A DNA stretch of 64,000 bases from CAYXAA01 sp964462985 (GCA_964462985.1 CAYXAA010000020.1:1-64000), one strand, 5' to 3'; positions 32,439 to 41,614 are shown, counted from the stretch's first letter. A program made the numbers and translations. Notes: a model not told the origin generated them from the letters alone.

Positions 32439-33284
32439 GTGAACTGGCTGACCGAAAACAAGCTGCCGATCGGTGCCTGGGCACAGGCGGTCGTCGATTG
32501 GCTGACGGAGAACGCGACCTGGTTCTTCGACGGCATTTCCGCCGTGCTTGAGGCGATGATCGACGCCATCTTGTTCGTGCTGCAGGCTCCGCATCCCCTG
32601 GTCGTGGTGGTGGTGGCGACCGGCCTCGCCTACCTGGTCCACAGGAGGGTCACCTTCGCACTGTTCGTGCTGGGGAGCCTGCTTTTGATCATCAACCAGG
32701 GCTACTGGACCGAGACCACCGAAACGCTTGCCCTGGTCATCGGTGCCACCGCCGTCTGCATGGCGGTCGGCGTTCCGCTCGGGGTTGCCGCGGCCCATCG
32801 GCCGAGGCTCTATGCCGCGATGCGGCCGGTGCTGGACCTGATGCAGACCATTCCGACCTTCGTCTATCTGATCCCGGCGCTGATCCTGTTCGGCCTCGGC
32901 ATGGTGCCGGGCCTGATCGCCACCGTGATCTTCGCCATTCCGGCACCGATCCGGCTCACCCGGCTTGGCGTCGCCTCGACGCCGACGCCGCTGATCGAGG
33001 CCGGACAGGCCTTCGGCGCCACCAGGTCGCAGCTGCTGTGGAAGGTGGAACTTCCCTATGCGCTACCGCAAATCATGGCGGGGCTGACACAGACCATCAT
33101 GCTGTCGCTGTCCATGGTGGTGATCGCCGCCCTGGTCGGCGCCGACGGTCTCGGCGTGCCGACCTTGCGCGCGCTTAACACGGTGAACATCGCCAGGGGC
33201 TTCGAGGTTGGCGTTGCCATCGTGCTGGTCGCCATCGTGCTCGACCGCTTCTTCCGCACCGAGGAGCCGGGAGGTAGCCGATGA
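32439..33284 (+). CDS. choW: Choline ABC transporter permease
   Basis: Inner-membrane permease of 281 residues with about six or seven transmembrane helices (for example LVVVVVATGLAYLVH, LFVLGSLLLIIN, VPGLIATVIFAI, ITMLS region). The EAA-type cytoplasmic loop interacting with the ATPase is visible in LIEAGQAFGATRSQLLWKVE. GTG at 32439 is preferred, 7 bases after GGGGAGG; a GTG at 32433 abuts that site. Ends overlapping the choV start by 4 bases. Confidence 0.93.
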   Translation: MNWLTENKLPIGAWAQAVVDWLTENATWFFDGISAVLEAMIDAILFVLQAPHPLVVVVVATGLAYLVHRRVTFALFVLGSLLLIINQGYWTETTETLALVIGATAVCMAVGVPLGVAAAHRPRLYAAMRPVLDLMQTIPTFVYLIPALILFGLGMVPGLIATVIFAIPAPIRLTRLGVASTPTPLIEAGQAFGATRSQLLWKVELPYALPQIMAGLTQTIMLSLSMVVIAALVGADGLGVPTLRALNTVNIARGFEVGVAIVLVAIVLDRFFRTEEPGGSR

Positions 33285-34312
33285 GCGGTCCCGTCGTTTC
33301 CTTCCGCGCCGTCGACATTGTCTTCGGCCCCGATCCGAAGTCGGCCCTGCCGCTGATCGACGCCGGCAAGACCCGCGAAGAGATCCAGCGCGAAACCGGG
33401 CAGATCCTCGGCGTTGCTGGTGCGACCTTCGATATCCACGAGGGCGAGGTCATCGTTTTGATGGGCCTGTCCGGCTCCGGTAAGTCGACGCTGCTGCGTG
33501 CCGTCAACGGTCTCAACCGCACCACCCGCGGCGAGGTGCAGGTCGAGGACAACGGCCGGATGGTCGATCCGACCGCATGCTCGGCCCAGGATTTGAGGGC
33601 CCTCCGGCGCCGGCGTGTCGCCATGGTGTTCCAGCAGTTCGCCTTGCTGCCCTGGCGCAGCGTCCGCGACAATGTCGGTTTCGGCCTTGAACTTGCCGGC
33701 ATGCCGGCGAAGCAGCGGGCGAAGAAGGTCGACGAGCAGCTCGCCCTGGTCGGCCTGTCGCAATGGGCCGACAAGCACGTCCACGAACTCTCCGGCGGGA
33801 TGCAGCAGCGCGTCGGCCTGGCACGCGCGTTCGCCACCGACGCGCCGATCCTGCTGATGGACGAGCCGTTCTCGGCGCTTGATCCGCTGATCCGCGACCG
33901 GCTGCAGGACGAATTGCTCGCCCTTCAGGGCAAGCTCAACAAGACCATCATCTTCGTCAGCCATGACCTCGACGAGGCCGCAAAGATCGGCTCCAGGATC
34001 GCGATCATGGAGGGGGGGCGCGTCATTCAGCTCGGCACGCCGCAGGAGATCGTTCGTCGGCCGGCGACGTCCTATGTCGCCGAGTTCGTCGCTCACATGA
34101 ACCCGCTCGGCGTCCTGCGTGCCATGGACATCATGCGCCCGGTCGATGACCAGGCTGCCAACGGGGCGACGGCGCGGTGCGGGCCGAAAGCCTCCGTGCG
34201 CGAGGTGATCGCCCTGAAGCGGGGCAATGGCGCGGTCCTCGTCGAGGAGGAGGGGCGCCCGCTCGGTGTGATCGGCGAGGCCGAGATCCTGGACTGCCTG
34301 GCCTCCTCGTGA
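33281..34312 (+). CDS. choV: Choline ABC transporter ATP-binding protein
   Basis: ATPase of the choline importer, 343 residues. Walker A GLSGSGKST, Q-loop VFQQFALLPWRSV, signature LSGGMQQRVGLARA, Walker B ILLMDEPFSALDP, switch histidine SHDLDEA. The N-terminal extension (residues 1-50, LPLIDAGKTREEIQRETG) is characteristic of the ProV/ChoV branch, and a single CBS-like remnant may be at the C-terminus (VIALKRGNGAVLVEEEGRPL). Overlaps choW (ATGA). Convergent with the MATE gene after only 6 bp. Confidence 0.95.
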   Translation: MSGPVVSFRAVDIVFGPDPKSALPLIDAGKTREEIQRETGQILGVAGATFDIHEGEVIVLMGLSGSGKSTLLRAVNGLNRTTRGEVQVEDNGRMVDPTACSAQDLRALRRRRVAMVFQQFALLPWRSVRDNVGFGLELAGMPAKQRAKKVDEQLALVGLSQWADKHVHELSGGMQQRVGLARAFATDAPILLMDEPFSALDPLIRDRLQDELLALQGKLNKTIIFVSHDLDEAAKIGSRIAIMEGGRVIQLGTPQEIVRRPATSYVAEFVAHMNPLGVLRAMDIMRPVDDQAANGATARCGPKASVREVIALKRGNGAVLVEEEGRPLGVIGEAEILDCLASS

Positions 34313-34318
34313 GGCTTC

Positions 34319-35665
34319 TCAGACCACGGCGCCGGCAAAGGTTTCGGCCGCTCGCCGCCGGCTGATCAGCCACAGCGTGATCCCGCGCAGGCCGAGAAAG
34401 ATCTCGAACGCGAGCCAAAGGCCATGGTTGCCGAGTGCGGGGAACAGCAGCGCGTAGGCGGCGAGATAGGCGCCAAGCGAAACCAGCATCATGTTGCGCA
34501 GGTCGCGCGACCAGGTGGCGCCGATGAAGACGCCGTCCATCTGGAAGGCCAGTGCGCCGGCAAGCGGCGTCAGCGCTGCCCAGACGAGGTAGTCGGCCGC
34601 CGTTTCCCGCACGCTGCCGGCTGTCGTCATCACGCCGATCAATGACGGCCCCAGGCTCCACAGCACGACGGCGACCAGCGCGGACAGCGCGAAGCTCCAC
34701 ACCGCCGTCAGCCGGATCGAGCGGTCAAACGCCGGCCGGTACCGCGCACCGATCGCCTTGCCGCAGAGCTGCTCCGCCGCCGCCGCCATGCCGTCGAGGA
34801 AATAGGCGCCGGTGATGAAGAATTTTTCCAGGATCGCATTGGCCGCAAGGATGGTGTCGCCCTGCACGGCGGACCTGGAGGTGAAGTAGGCGAAGGCGAA
34901 TAGCAGCGTGAGGGAGCGGATCATGATGTCGCGATTGAGTGCGACCATCCGCCGAAAGGCAGCCGGGTCGAAGACCTGGCGACGGGTCGGTAGTGCCGTG
35001 CCGCGCATGGCCAGTGCAGCCAGCGTGCAGCCGAACAGCGCCGCTCCGACCTCGGCCACCACCGTGGCCGCGGCGACGCCGGCGACGCCCCAGCCGAAAG
35101 ACAGCACGAACAGCAGCGACAGGGTGATATTCAGCCCGTTGAGCACGGTCTGCAGCAACAGGCCTGTCCCGGCGCGGCCACGGCCGATGAACCAGCCGAG
35201 CACTGCGTAGTTCAGCAGGGAAAACGGCGCCGACAGCGCCCGAACCTCGAAATAGGTCCGCGTCGCCGCCTGCGTTCCGGGGCTGCCGCCCATCACGGCG
35301 AGCCCGAGGTCGAGAAGCGGCTTCCGCAGGATGACGACAACCAGACCAAGGCCGACGGCAAGAAGGACCGCCCGAAACAACACCGCGCGTTCCTCCAGCA
35401 CGTCGTCGGCGCCGCTCGCCTGTGCGGTGAGCCCCGTCGTGCCAAGGCGCAGGAAGCTGAAGGCGGAGAACACCACGTCGAACAGAATGGAGCCGACCGC
35501 AATGCCGCCGATCAGCGCGGCGTCGCCGAGCTGACCGATGACCCCGGTGTCGACCAGTCCGAGGATCGGCGTCGACAGATAGGCCAGTGTCATCGGCACC
35601 GCGATGGCGAGCACGGTGCGGTTGTCGACGGTGAAGGGACGGACGGTGCGGGCGGTGACGGTCAT
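34319..35665 (-). CDS. MATE-family multidrug/metabolite exporter (DinF-like)
   Basis: A 448-residue membrane protein with about 12 predicted helices and the MATE pattern: AIAVPMTLAYLSTPILGLVD in the first helix, a second half beginning around MIRSLTLLFAFAYF, and pseudo-symmetry between the halves. The closest named relatives are DinF-like proteins; substrates are not predictable. ATG 35665 (MTVTARTVRP) is chosen; the open frame continues to 35737. It shares a divergent promoter region with the NTF2-like gene that carries two palindromes. Confidence 0.9.
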   Translation of the reverse strand: MTVTARTVRPFTVDNRTVLAIAVPMTLAYLSTPILGLVDTGVIGQLGDAALIGGIAVGSILFDVVFSAFSFLRLGTTGLTAQASGADDVLEERAVLFRAVLLAVGLGLVVVILRKPLLDLGLAVMGGSPGTQAATRTYFEVRALSAPFSLLNYAVLGWFIGRGRAGTGLLLQTVLNGLNITLSLLFVLSFGWGVAGVAAATVVAEVGAALFGCTLAALAMRGTALPTRRQVFDPAAFRRMVALNRDIMIRSLTLLFAFAYFTSRSAVQGDTILAANAILEKFFITGAYFLDGMAAAAEQLCGKAIGARYRPAFDRSIRLTAVWSFALSALVAVVLWSLGPSLIGVMTTAGSVRETAADYLVWAALTPLAGALAFQMDGVFIGATWSRDLRNMMLVSLGAYLAAYALLFPALGNHGLWLAFEIFLGLRGITLWLISRRRAAETFAGAVV

Positions 35666-35799
35666 CGGATGGATCTTCTGCGCCAGCGATGCGCGGCGCC
35701 CCTCTTTAGGCGCGGCCGCAGACCGGGTCCAGCGCAATCGGCTCGGATCGTCGGGGGATGCGTGGCCGCGCAGCCCAGCCGCGGGATCAAGGCCAATCT

Positions 35800-35814
35800 G
35801 ATTGCATTATGCAA
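35800..35814. promoter_or_regulatory. Operator-like palindrome 1 upstream of the NTF2-like gene
   Basis: GATTGCATTATGCAA contains the perfect palindrome TTGCAT-T-ATGCAA. It is repeated 37 bp downstream and lies in the divergent MATE/NTF2 promoter gap. A dimeric repressor or activator site is likely; the regulator is not in the window. Confidence 0.6.
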
Positions 35815-35836
35815 GCTGTCTGCTAATCTTCGAACC

Positions 35837-35851
35837 GATTGCAAAATGCAA
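35837..35851. promoter_or_regulatory. Operator-like palindrome 2 overlapping the NTF2-like leader
   Basis: GATTGCAAAATGCAA repeats the first site, with the palindrome TTGCA-AAA-TGCAA. It ends 16 bases before the ATG at 35868, next to the ribosome-binding site GGAAGGG, so binding here would block expression. Confidence 0.6.
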
Positions 35852-35867
35852 ACGGAAGGGAATCCTG

Positions 35868-36239
35868 ATGTCCAACGATCCGCTTGCCGTCGCACGCCGC
35901 AGCTACCAGGCCTACGCCGACAGTGATCGCGACGCCATCGAGAGCCTGATTGCCGAGGACTTCCGCTTCACCAGTCCCCTCGACAACGGGCTGGAGCGCC
36001 GGACCTATTTTGAGCTCTGCTGGCCGAACAACGAGGCCATACTGGACTTCCGATTCATTCATCTCGTGGCCGACGGGGACAGGGTGTTCGTCACCTACGA
36101 GGCGTCCTGCGCGGGCGACCGGCGGTTCCGCAATACCGAAATCCTCACCATTCGCGACGGCCAGATCCACGAGGCCGAGGTCTATTTCGGCTGGTCGATC
36201 CCTCACACGGCACCCATCGGCGGTCATATCGAACGGTAG
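35868..36239 (+). CDS. NTF2/SnoaL-like small protein
   Basis: A 123-residue protein of the nuclear transport factor 2-like superfamily: AVARRSYQAYADSDRDAIES, LIAEDFRFTSPLDNGLERRTY, the central strands LVADGDRVFVTYEAS, and ILTIRDGQIHEAEVYFG. Such proteins are ketosteroid-isomerase-like dehydratases, isomerases or binding proteins; the reaction cannot be told from sequence. ATG 35868 follows GGAAGGG. Two palindromes in the promoter suggest tight control. The HDAC-like gene follows after 85 bp in the same direction. Confidence 0.85.
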   Translation: MSNDPLAVARRSYQAYADSDRDAIESLIAEDFRFTSPLDNGLERRTYFELCWPNNEAILDFRFIHLVADGDRVFVTYEASCAGDRRFRNTEILTIRDGQIHEAEVYFGWSIPHTAPIGGHIER

Positions 36240-36324
36240 ATGCCATTCCGCCGCTCGCGTTTTTGGCAGCAACCCACTAGCCTCCGACAGAGAGCTCGTG
36301 CAGCCGAGAGTCAGCCGCCGGATC

Positions 36325-37227
36325 ATGCCCCTGCCGATTGTCCATCATCCCGCCTTCCGCGCCGAGCTGCCGGCGGGACACCGCTTTCCCATGGGCAAGT
36401 TCGCCCGCGTCGCCGAGGTGCTGATCGAGGACGGGCTGGTGGCGGCAAACGGTTTCCATGTGCCGCGCGAGGCACCGCCCGAGTGGATCGCGCTCGCCCA
36501 CGACCGCGCCTATGTCGACCAGGTGTTTTCCGCCGCCGTTGAGCCGAGAATCGCGCGCGAGATCGGCTTTCCGATGACCGAAAGTGTCGGTCGCCGCGCC
36601 CGCTGCGCCACGGCCGGCACGGTCCTCACAGCACTGCTGGCACTGGAGCACGGCATCGCCTGCAACACCGCCGGCGGCAGCCATCACGCCCGCCGGGCGC
36701 ATGGGGCCGGCTTTTGCGTCTTCAATGATGTCGCGGTGGCGATCCGCCTGCTCCAGGCCGACCAGACCATCGACCGTGCCCTGGTGATCGACCTCGACGT
36801 GCACCAGGGTGACGGCACCGCCGAGATCTTCGCCGACGACCCGAGCGTCTTCACGCTCTCCGTTCACGCAGCGCGCAACTATCCCGTCCGCAAGGTGCCG
36901 TCCTCGCTCGACGTTGCCCTCGACGACGGCATCGGCGACGCCGCCTATCTCACTGTACTGCGCGAGGTTTTGCCAGAGGCACTCCGCCGTTTCCGGCCCG
37001 ATATCGTCTTCTTTAACGCCGGCGTCGATCCGCATGCCGACGACCGGCTTGGCCGGCTCGCCCTGAGCGACGCCGGGCTTGAGGCGCGCGATCGCATCGT
37101 GATCTCGACCGTGCGCGACGCCGGCCTGCCGCTTGCCGGAGTGCTCGGCGGAGGGTACTCGATCGATATCGATCGCTTGGCGCGCCGTCACGCCACGCTG
37201 CACCGTGTGGCGGCGCAGTTCGTTTGA
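36325..37227 (+). CDS. Histone deacetylase family (acetylpolyamine amidohydrolase-type) hydrolase
   Basis: A 300-residue zinc-dependent deacetylase-like protein. Visible are IVHHPAFRAELPAGHRFPM, TAGGSHHARRAHGAGFCVFN (active-site histidine pair), IDLDVHQGDGT (zinc ligands D and H), FFNAGVDPHADDRLG with the second aspartate, and GVLGGGYS. In bacteria these enzymes act on acetylated small molecules or lysines, not histones; the substrate is unknown. ATG 36325 is chosen; an in-frame GTG at 36298 would add 9 residues. The frame is open back into the previous gene but that is a shadow. Confidence 0.9.
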   Translation: MPLPIVHHPAFRAELPAGHRFPMGKFARVAEVLIEDGLVAANGFHVPREAPPEWIALAHDRAYVDQVFSAAVEPRIAREIGFPMTESVGRRARCATAGTVLTALLALEHGIACNTAGGSHHARRAHGAGFCVFNDVAVAIRLLQADQTIDRALVIDLDVHQGDGTAEIFADDPSVFTLSVHAARNYPVRKVPSSLDVALDDGIGDAAYLTVLREVLPEALRRFRPDIVFFNAGVDPHADDRLGRLALSDAGLEARDRIVISTVRDAGLPLAGVLGGGYSIDIDRLARRHATLHRVAAQFV

Positions 37228-37252
37228 GGCAGATCTCGGGTGGGGAGGGCGC

Positions 37253-37525
37253 TCAGCGCCGGCCCATGTTGAACAGGCGCATGATCACCCAGACCGGCAC
37301 CACCACGACGGCGCCGAGCAGGAGATAATGGCCCATCCGTCCCAGGGCGTCGAAGCCCATGTTCCACAGCCGGCGGACGAAATCGATCGCACCGTCGATC
37401 AGGTCGAGCGGATGGAGGTTGAGCGCCGACAGCAGGATGCCGACAACGAAGGACAGGAACACGAGCTGGAGCAGGACGCGGCCCGGCGAACCGCCAAAAA
37501 ACCGTTGGATTGAATTGTTCTGCAT
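37253..37525 (-). CDS. Small membrane protein, DUF6460-like
   Basis: A 90-residue protein with two hydrophobic segments (VLLQLVFLSFVVGILLSAL and YLLLGAVVVVPVWVIMRLF) joined by LHPLDLIDGAIDFVRRLWN, resembling small alphaproteobacterial membrane proteins annotated DUF6460. Function unknown. It stands alone between the HDAC-like gene and the beta-trefoil gene. Confidence 0.75.
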   Translation of the reverse strand: MQNNSIQRFFGGSPGRVLLQLVFLSFVVGILLSALNLHPLDLIDGAIDFVRRLWNMGFDALGRMGHYLLLGAVVVVPVWVIMRLFNMGRR

Positions 37526-37722
37526 CGACTCGGGATCCCTTGAAATTCGTCCCTAAGGTAGGAAGGAATCGTGGCGATCGCCAGTCCGCCTCGGGCCGGC
37601 CGCTGGCGCCGGCGTTTCAGGTACGGTGTGTTGCGGCGAACGCGATTGGAGAAAAGATCGAAGCCGGGCGCGAAAAGCCATGCTTTACGTCGATTTATAT
37701 ACACCGCATTCCGGAGACTGCC

Positions 37723-38178
37723 ATGACGCGACTGGTCTGGCTCACCCTCGTGTCCCTGCTCGTTCTGGCGCAATTCCATCCGGCCGCGGCTGCGGAAATC
37801 CTGTTGCAATCGGCTTTGAACGGACGGTTCGTCACGCTGGGGGCGAATGGCTATCTCGCCGCAACGGCGGAGCGTCGCGGTGACGCCTTGGTCGTCGACC
37901 TCGTCGCGCTTCCGGAAAACCGCGTTGCCTTGCGCCTGCCGCGGTCGAACTCCTTCATCCGGGTGGCACCGGGGGGCGAGGGGCTGATGACCGACGGCGG
38001 GGCGGAAATCGGCCGCCGCGAACGGTTCGACATCCTGCACCTGCGGGACGGCATGATTGCTCTGAAGTCGCTGGCCAGTGGCGGTTTCGTCCGCGTCGAG
38101 GCGGCTCCGGCCGCCCGGATGGCGGCGGCCGGTCCCGGGGTGGGGCCGGCCGAGCGTTTCGTGATCGTCCGGCGCTGA
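37723..38178 (+). CDS. Exported beta-trefoil (fascin-like) domain protein
   Basis: A 151-residue protein with a signal peptide (VWLTLVSLLVLAQFHPAAAA). The mature part has repeats of the fascin/actin-crosslinking beta-trefoil type: SALNGRFVTLGANGYLAATA, PRSNSFIRVAPGGEGLMTDG, ERFDILHLRDGMIALKSLAS with GGFVRVEAA. In each, a short N/S-G-(R/F)-(F/Y)-V motif is followed by a small-residue turn. Such domains bind carbohydrates or proteins; here the target is unknown. Start ATG 37723 heads the signal peptide. Convergent with fadB. Confidence 0.75.
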   Translation: MTRLVWLTLVSLLVLAQFHPAAAAEILLQSALNGRFVTLGANGYLAATAERRGDALVVDLVALPENRVALRLPRSNSFIRVAPGGEGLMTDGGAEIGRRERFDILHLRDGMIALKSLASGGFVRVEAAPAARMAAAGPGVGPAERFVIVRR

Positions 38179-38194
38179 CGCGCGGAGCCTCGGC

Positions 38195-40417
38195 TCAGGC
38201 GGCGTCCCGGGCCGCCTCGGCCGCTGCCTTCGGGGCAAAGCGGCCGTAAAAGGTCTCATTGGACTTGGCCATGTCCCTGAGCAGCTTGTTCGGCTTGAAC
38301 CGCGGCCCCCATTTCTTCGTGAACTTCTTGCAGAGCTCGACGAAGGCGGCGGTGCCCATGCCGTCAATATAGCTGAGGGTCCCGCCGGTGAACGGCGCGA
38401 ATCCAAAACCGAGGATCGAGCCAACGTCGGCCTCGCGCACGTCGGTCAGGCACTTCTCCTCGAAGATCCTCGCCGTTTCCAGCGCCTGCATCACCAGCAG
38501 CCGCTGCTTCAACTCGTTGATGTTGAAGCTCTCCGCCGGTTTCGGCTTGCCGACCACTTCGGTTATGCCCGGCCACAGCTTCTTGTTCTTGCCCTCGTAG
38601 TCGTAGAAGCCCTTGCCGTTCTTGCGACCGAACCGCTCGCGCTTGACCACCATCTCCTCGAGGATGTCGTCGAGTGGGCCGTTGACGTAATTGACGCCAA
38701 GATCCTTGCGCGTCGCTGACACGATCTTCCAGGCAAGGTCGAGCGCAACCTCGTCGCCGAGCGACAGCGGGCCGACCGGCATGCCGGCCATCCGGCCCGC
38801 GTTCTCGACCATCGCCGCCGGCACGCCATCGGCCAGCATCATCAGGCCCTCGCGGATGTAGGTCATCACCACCCGCGAGGTGTAGAAGCCGCGCGAGTCA
38901 TTGACCACGATCGGCGTCTTCTTGATGGCCTTGACGTAGTCAAGCGCCATGGCAAGCGCCTTGTCGCCGGTCTTCTTGCCCATGATGATCTCGACCAGCA
39001 TCATCTTCTCGACCGGCGAGAAGAAGTGGATGCCGATGAAGTTGCGCGGCCGCTTCGAGGCCTCCGCCAGCGAGGTGATCGGCAGCGTCGACGTGTTCGA
39101 CGCATAGATCGCCCGGCTCTTCATGGCCGCTTCGGCCTTTTCCGTCACGACGCGCTTGACCTCGCGGTCCTCAAACACCGCCTCGATGACGAGGTCGCAG
39201 TCGGCGAGATGGTCGTAGTCCACCGTGGCGGTGATCTTCTCCAGAAGCTTGTCCTTCTCCTCAGGCTTTGCCCGGCCGCGCGACACCTCCTTGCCGATCA
39301 GGTCGGCGCAGTGTCCCTTGCCCTTGTCGGCGGTCTCCTGGTCGCGGTCGATCAGCACGACGCCGATTCCGGCTCGGGCGGTGACATAGGCGATGCCAGC
39401 GCCCATGAAGCCGGCGCCGAGGATGCCGATCTTCCGGATCTTGTTCGGCTTGACGTCGGCCGGCCGCCGCGCGCCCTTGTTGAGCTCCTGCATGGAGACG
39501 AACAGCGAACGGATCATCGCCGCCGCCTCCTTCGACTGCAGCACATGGGCGAAATAGCGGCTCTCGACAGTAAGCGCCTGATCCATCGGCAGAAGCAGGC
39601 CTTCGTAGACCGCGTGCATCACGCCGCGCGCGCCGGGATAATTGTCGTAGGTCTCGCGCCGGTAGATGGCGTTGGCCGCCGGCCAGAACTGGAAGCCCGC
39701 GGGCGAGTAGATCGGCCCGTTCGGAAGCTTGAAGCCCTTTTTGTCCCACGGCTTGACCGGGTCGACGGCGCCGTCTTTCAGCAGCTTCTTTGCGGCGGCG
39801 ACGAGCTTCTTCGCCGACACCACGTCGTCGATCAGCTTCATCGCCTTGGCCTGGGGCGCTTTCAGCGTTCTGCCCTGCAGCAGGAACTGCAGACCCTGCT
39901 GACCGTCGGTCATGCGCATGACCCGCTGCGTACCGCCGGCGCCGGGGAAGAGGCCGACCTTGACCTCCGGCAGGCCCATCTTGAAGGCATCGCCATCCGC
40001 GGCGAGCCGGGCGTGGCAGGCGAGCGCCAGCTCCGTCGCCCCGCCCATGCAGGTACCGTTGATCGCTGCCACCCACGGCTTGCCGCAGGTCTCGAGCTTG
40101 CGGAAAATCTGCGACAGCCGGCGCGAGCCGTCGAACAGCATCCTAGCCGCCGCCTCCGGATCCTTTGCCCGCTTCTTGTGAAACTCGGTGAGCAGGCCTT
40201 CAAGCATGGTCAGGTCGGCGCCGCCGGAAAAGGCAGCCTTGCCGGAGGTGATCACGGCGCCCTTGACCGCGGCGTCTCCGGCGACCTGGTCGACGATCTT
40301 GTCGAGCTCGTCCATCACCGTGAGGTCGAACACGTTCATCGTCTTGCCCGGCATGTCCCAGGTGACGAGGACGATGCCGTCGGCGTCGGTGTCGAGGGTG
40401 AAGTTCTGGTAGGTCAT
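38195..40417 (-). CDS. fadB: Trifunctional-type fatty acid oxidation protein: enoyl-CoA hydratase / 3-hydroxyacyl-CoA dehydrogenase
   Basis: Carries out hydration of enoyl-CoA and NAD-dependent oxidation of 3-hydroxyacyl-CoA in beta-oxidation. The 740-residue product has an N-terminal crotonase domain (about 1-200: FSGGADLTMLEGLL, oxyanion hole region INGTCMGGATELALACH), a Rossmann domain beginning IGILGAGFMGAGIAYVTARAG near residue 320, and the dehydrogenase C-terminal domains with the catalytic histidine region NFIGIHFFSPVEKMMLVEII. Preceded by fadA with 24 bp between them, as in fadAB operons. Expression is likely tied to the MerR-type regulator upstream. Confidence 0.96.
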   Translation of the reverse strand: MTYQNFTLDTDADGIVLVTWDMPGKTMNVFDLTVMDELDKIVDQVAGDAAVKGAVITSGKAAFSGGADLTMLEGLLTEFHKKRAKDPEAAARMLFDGSRRLSQIFRKLETCGKPWVAAINGTCMGGATELALACHARLAADGDAFKMGLPEVKVGLFPGAGGTQRVMRMTDGQQGLQFLLQGRTLKAPQAKAMKLIDDVVSAKKLVAAAKKLLKDGAVDPVKPWDKKGFKLPNGPIYSPAGFQFWPAANAIYRRETYDNYPGARGVMHAVYEGLLLPMDQALTVESRYFAHVLQSKEAAAMIRSLFVSMQELNKGARRPADVKPNKIRKIGILGAGFMGAGIAYVTARAGIGVVLIDRDQETADKGKGHCADLIGKEVSRGRAKPEEKDKLLEKITATVDYDHLADCDLVIEAVFEDREVKRVVTEKAEAAMKSRAIYASNTSTLPITSLAEASKRPRNFIGIHFFSPVEKMMLVEIIMGKKTGDKALAMALDYVKAIKKTPIVVNDSRGFYTSRVVMTYIREGLMMLADGVPAAMVENAGRMAGMPVGPLSLGDEVALDLAWKIVSATRKDLGVNYVNGPLDDILEEMVVKRERFGRKNGKGFYDYEGKNKKLWPGITEVVGKPKPAESFNINELKQRLLVMQALETARIFEEKCLTDVREADVGSILGFGFAPFTGGTLSYIDGMGTAAFVELCKKFTKKWGPRFKPNKLLRDMAKSNETFYGRFAPKAAAEAARDAA

Positions 40418-40441
40418 GGCTGGTGTCCTCCTCGATCCGGA

Positions 40442-41514
40442 TCAGACGCGCTCGATGATCGTCGCCGTGCCCATGCCGGCACCGATGCACAGAGTGACGA
40501 GGGCGGTGCTGAGGTCACGCCGTTCCAGCTCGTCGAGCACGGTGCCGAGGATCATCGCGCCGGTGGCGCCGAGCGGGTGACCCATGGCGATCGCGCCGCC
40601 GTTGACGTTGACCTTTGCCGGATCGAGGTCGAATGCCTGCTGATAGCGCAGTACCACCGAGGCGAAGGCCTCGTTGATCTCGATGAGATCGATGTCCTTG
40701 AGCGACATCCGCGCGTTCTTGAGCAGCTTGTTGGTGACGTCGACCGGCCCGGTCAGCATCAGTGCCGGCTCCGAGCCGATGTTGGCAAAGGCCTTGATGC
40801 GGGCGCGCGGCTTCAGTCCGGCGGCCTTGCCGCCCTTGCGCGAGCCGATTAGCACGGCGGCCGCGCCATCGACGATGCCCGACGAGTTGCCGGCGTGGTG
40901 GACGTGACGGATCGCCTCGATTTCCGGATGAGCCTGGATCGCCACCGCGTCGAAGCCGCCCATCGCTCCCACCATCTCGAACGAGGCGTTGAGCGAGGCC
41001 AGCGACTGCATGTCGGTCGAGGGCCGCATGTGCTCGTCGCGGTCGAGGATGGTGATGCCGTTGATGTCCTTGACCGGCACGACGGAGTTCTTGAAGTAGC
41101 CCTTGTCCCAGGCGTTGGCCGCCCGCTTCTGGCTCTCGACCGCATAGGCGTCGACGTCATCGCGCGAAAAGCCGTATTTGGTGGCGATCAGGTCGGCCGA
41201 AACGCCCTGCGGCATGAAATAGGACGGCAGCGCCACCTGCGGGTCGACCGGCCACGCGCCACCGGACGCACCGATGCCGATGCGGCTCATGCTCTCCACG
41301 CCGCCGGTGACGACGAGGTCGTGCTGGCCGCTCATCACCTGGGCGGCACCGAAATTGACCGCATCCAGTCCCGACGCACAGAAGCGGTTGATCTGGATCC
41401 CGGGAACCGACTGCTCATAGCCGGCGGCGAAGGTGGCGGCCCGGGCGATGTCGCCGCCCGCCTCGCCGATCGGATCGACACAGCCGAGCACCACGTCGTC
41501 GACGAGCGCGGTAT
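40442..41514 (-). CDS. fadA: Acetyl-CoA acyltransferase (3-ketothiolase), 5' end lost in assembly gap
   Basis: Thiolase cleaving 3-ketoacyl-CoA, the last beta-oxidation step. The visible reading frame runs to the N block and reads TALVDDVVLGCVDPIGEAGG at its edge, so about 40-50 N-terminal residues are missing. Present are the nucleophile C in INRFCASGLDAVNFGAAQV, the active-site histidine in AMGHPLGATGAMI and the second cysteine in ALVTLCIGAGMGTATI. The visible part is 357 residues. The gene is complete in the organism presumably; truncation is an assembly artefact. Confidence 0.93.
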
Positions 41515-41614
41515 NNNNNNNNNNNNNNNNNNNNNNNNNNNNNNNNNNNNNNNNNNNNNNNNNNNNNNNNNNNNNNNNNNNNNNNNNNNNNNNNNNNNNN
41601 NNNNNNNNNNNNNN
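41515..41614. other. Assembly gap of 100 N
   Basis: Exactly 100 unknown bases. The missing parts of fadA (about 45 codons) and the GST (about 30 codons) together need more than 200 bases, so 100 is probably a placeholder for a gap of unknown size. Confidence 0.95.

Noticed and set aside
39026..40852. Long open frame antisense to fadB and fadA (over 600 codons)
   Set aside because: It mirrors the third-position GC of the real genes; the translation is Arg/Gly/Val-rich with no domain and no ribosome-binding site.
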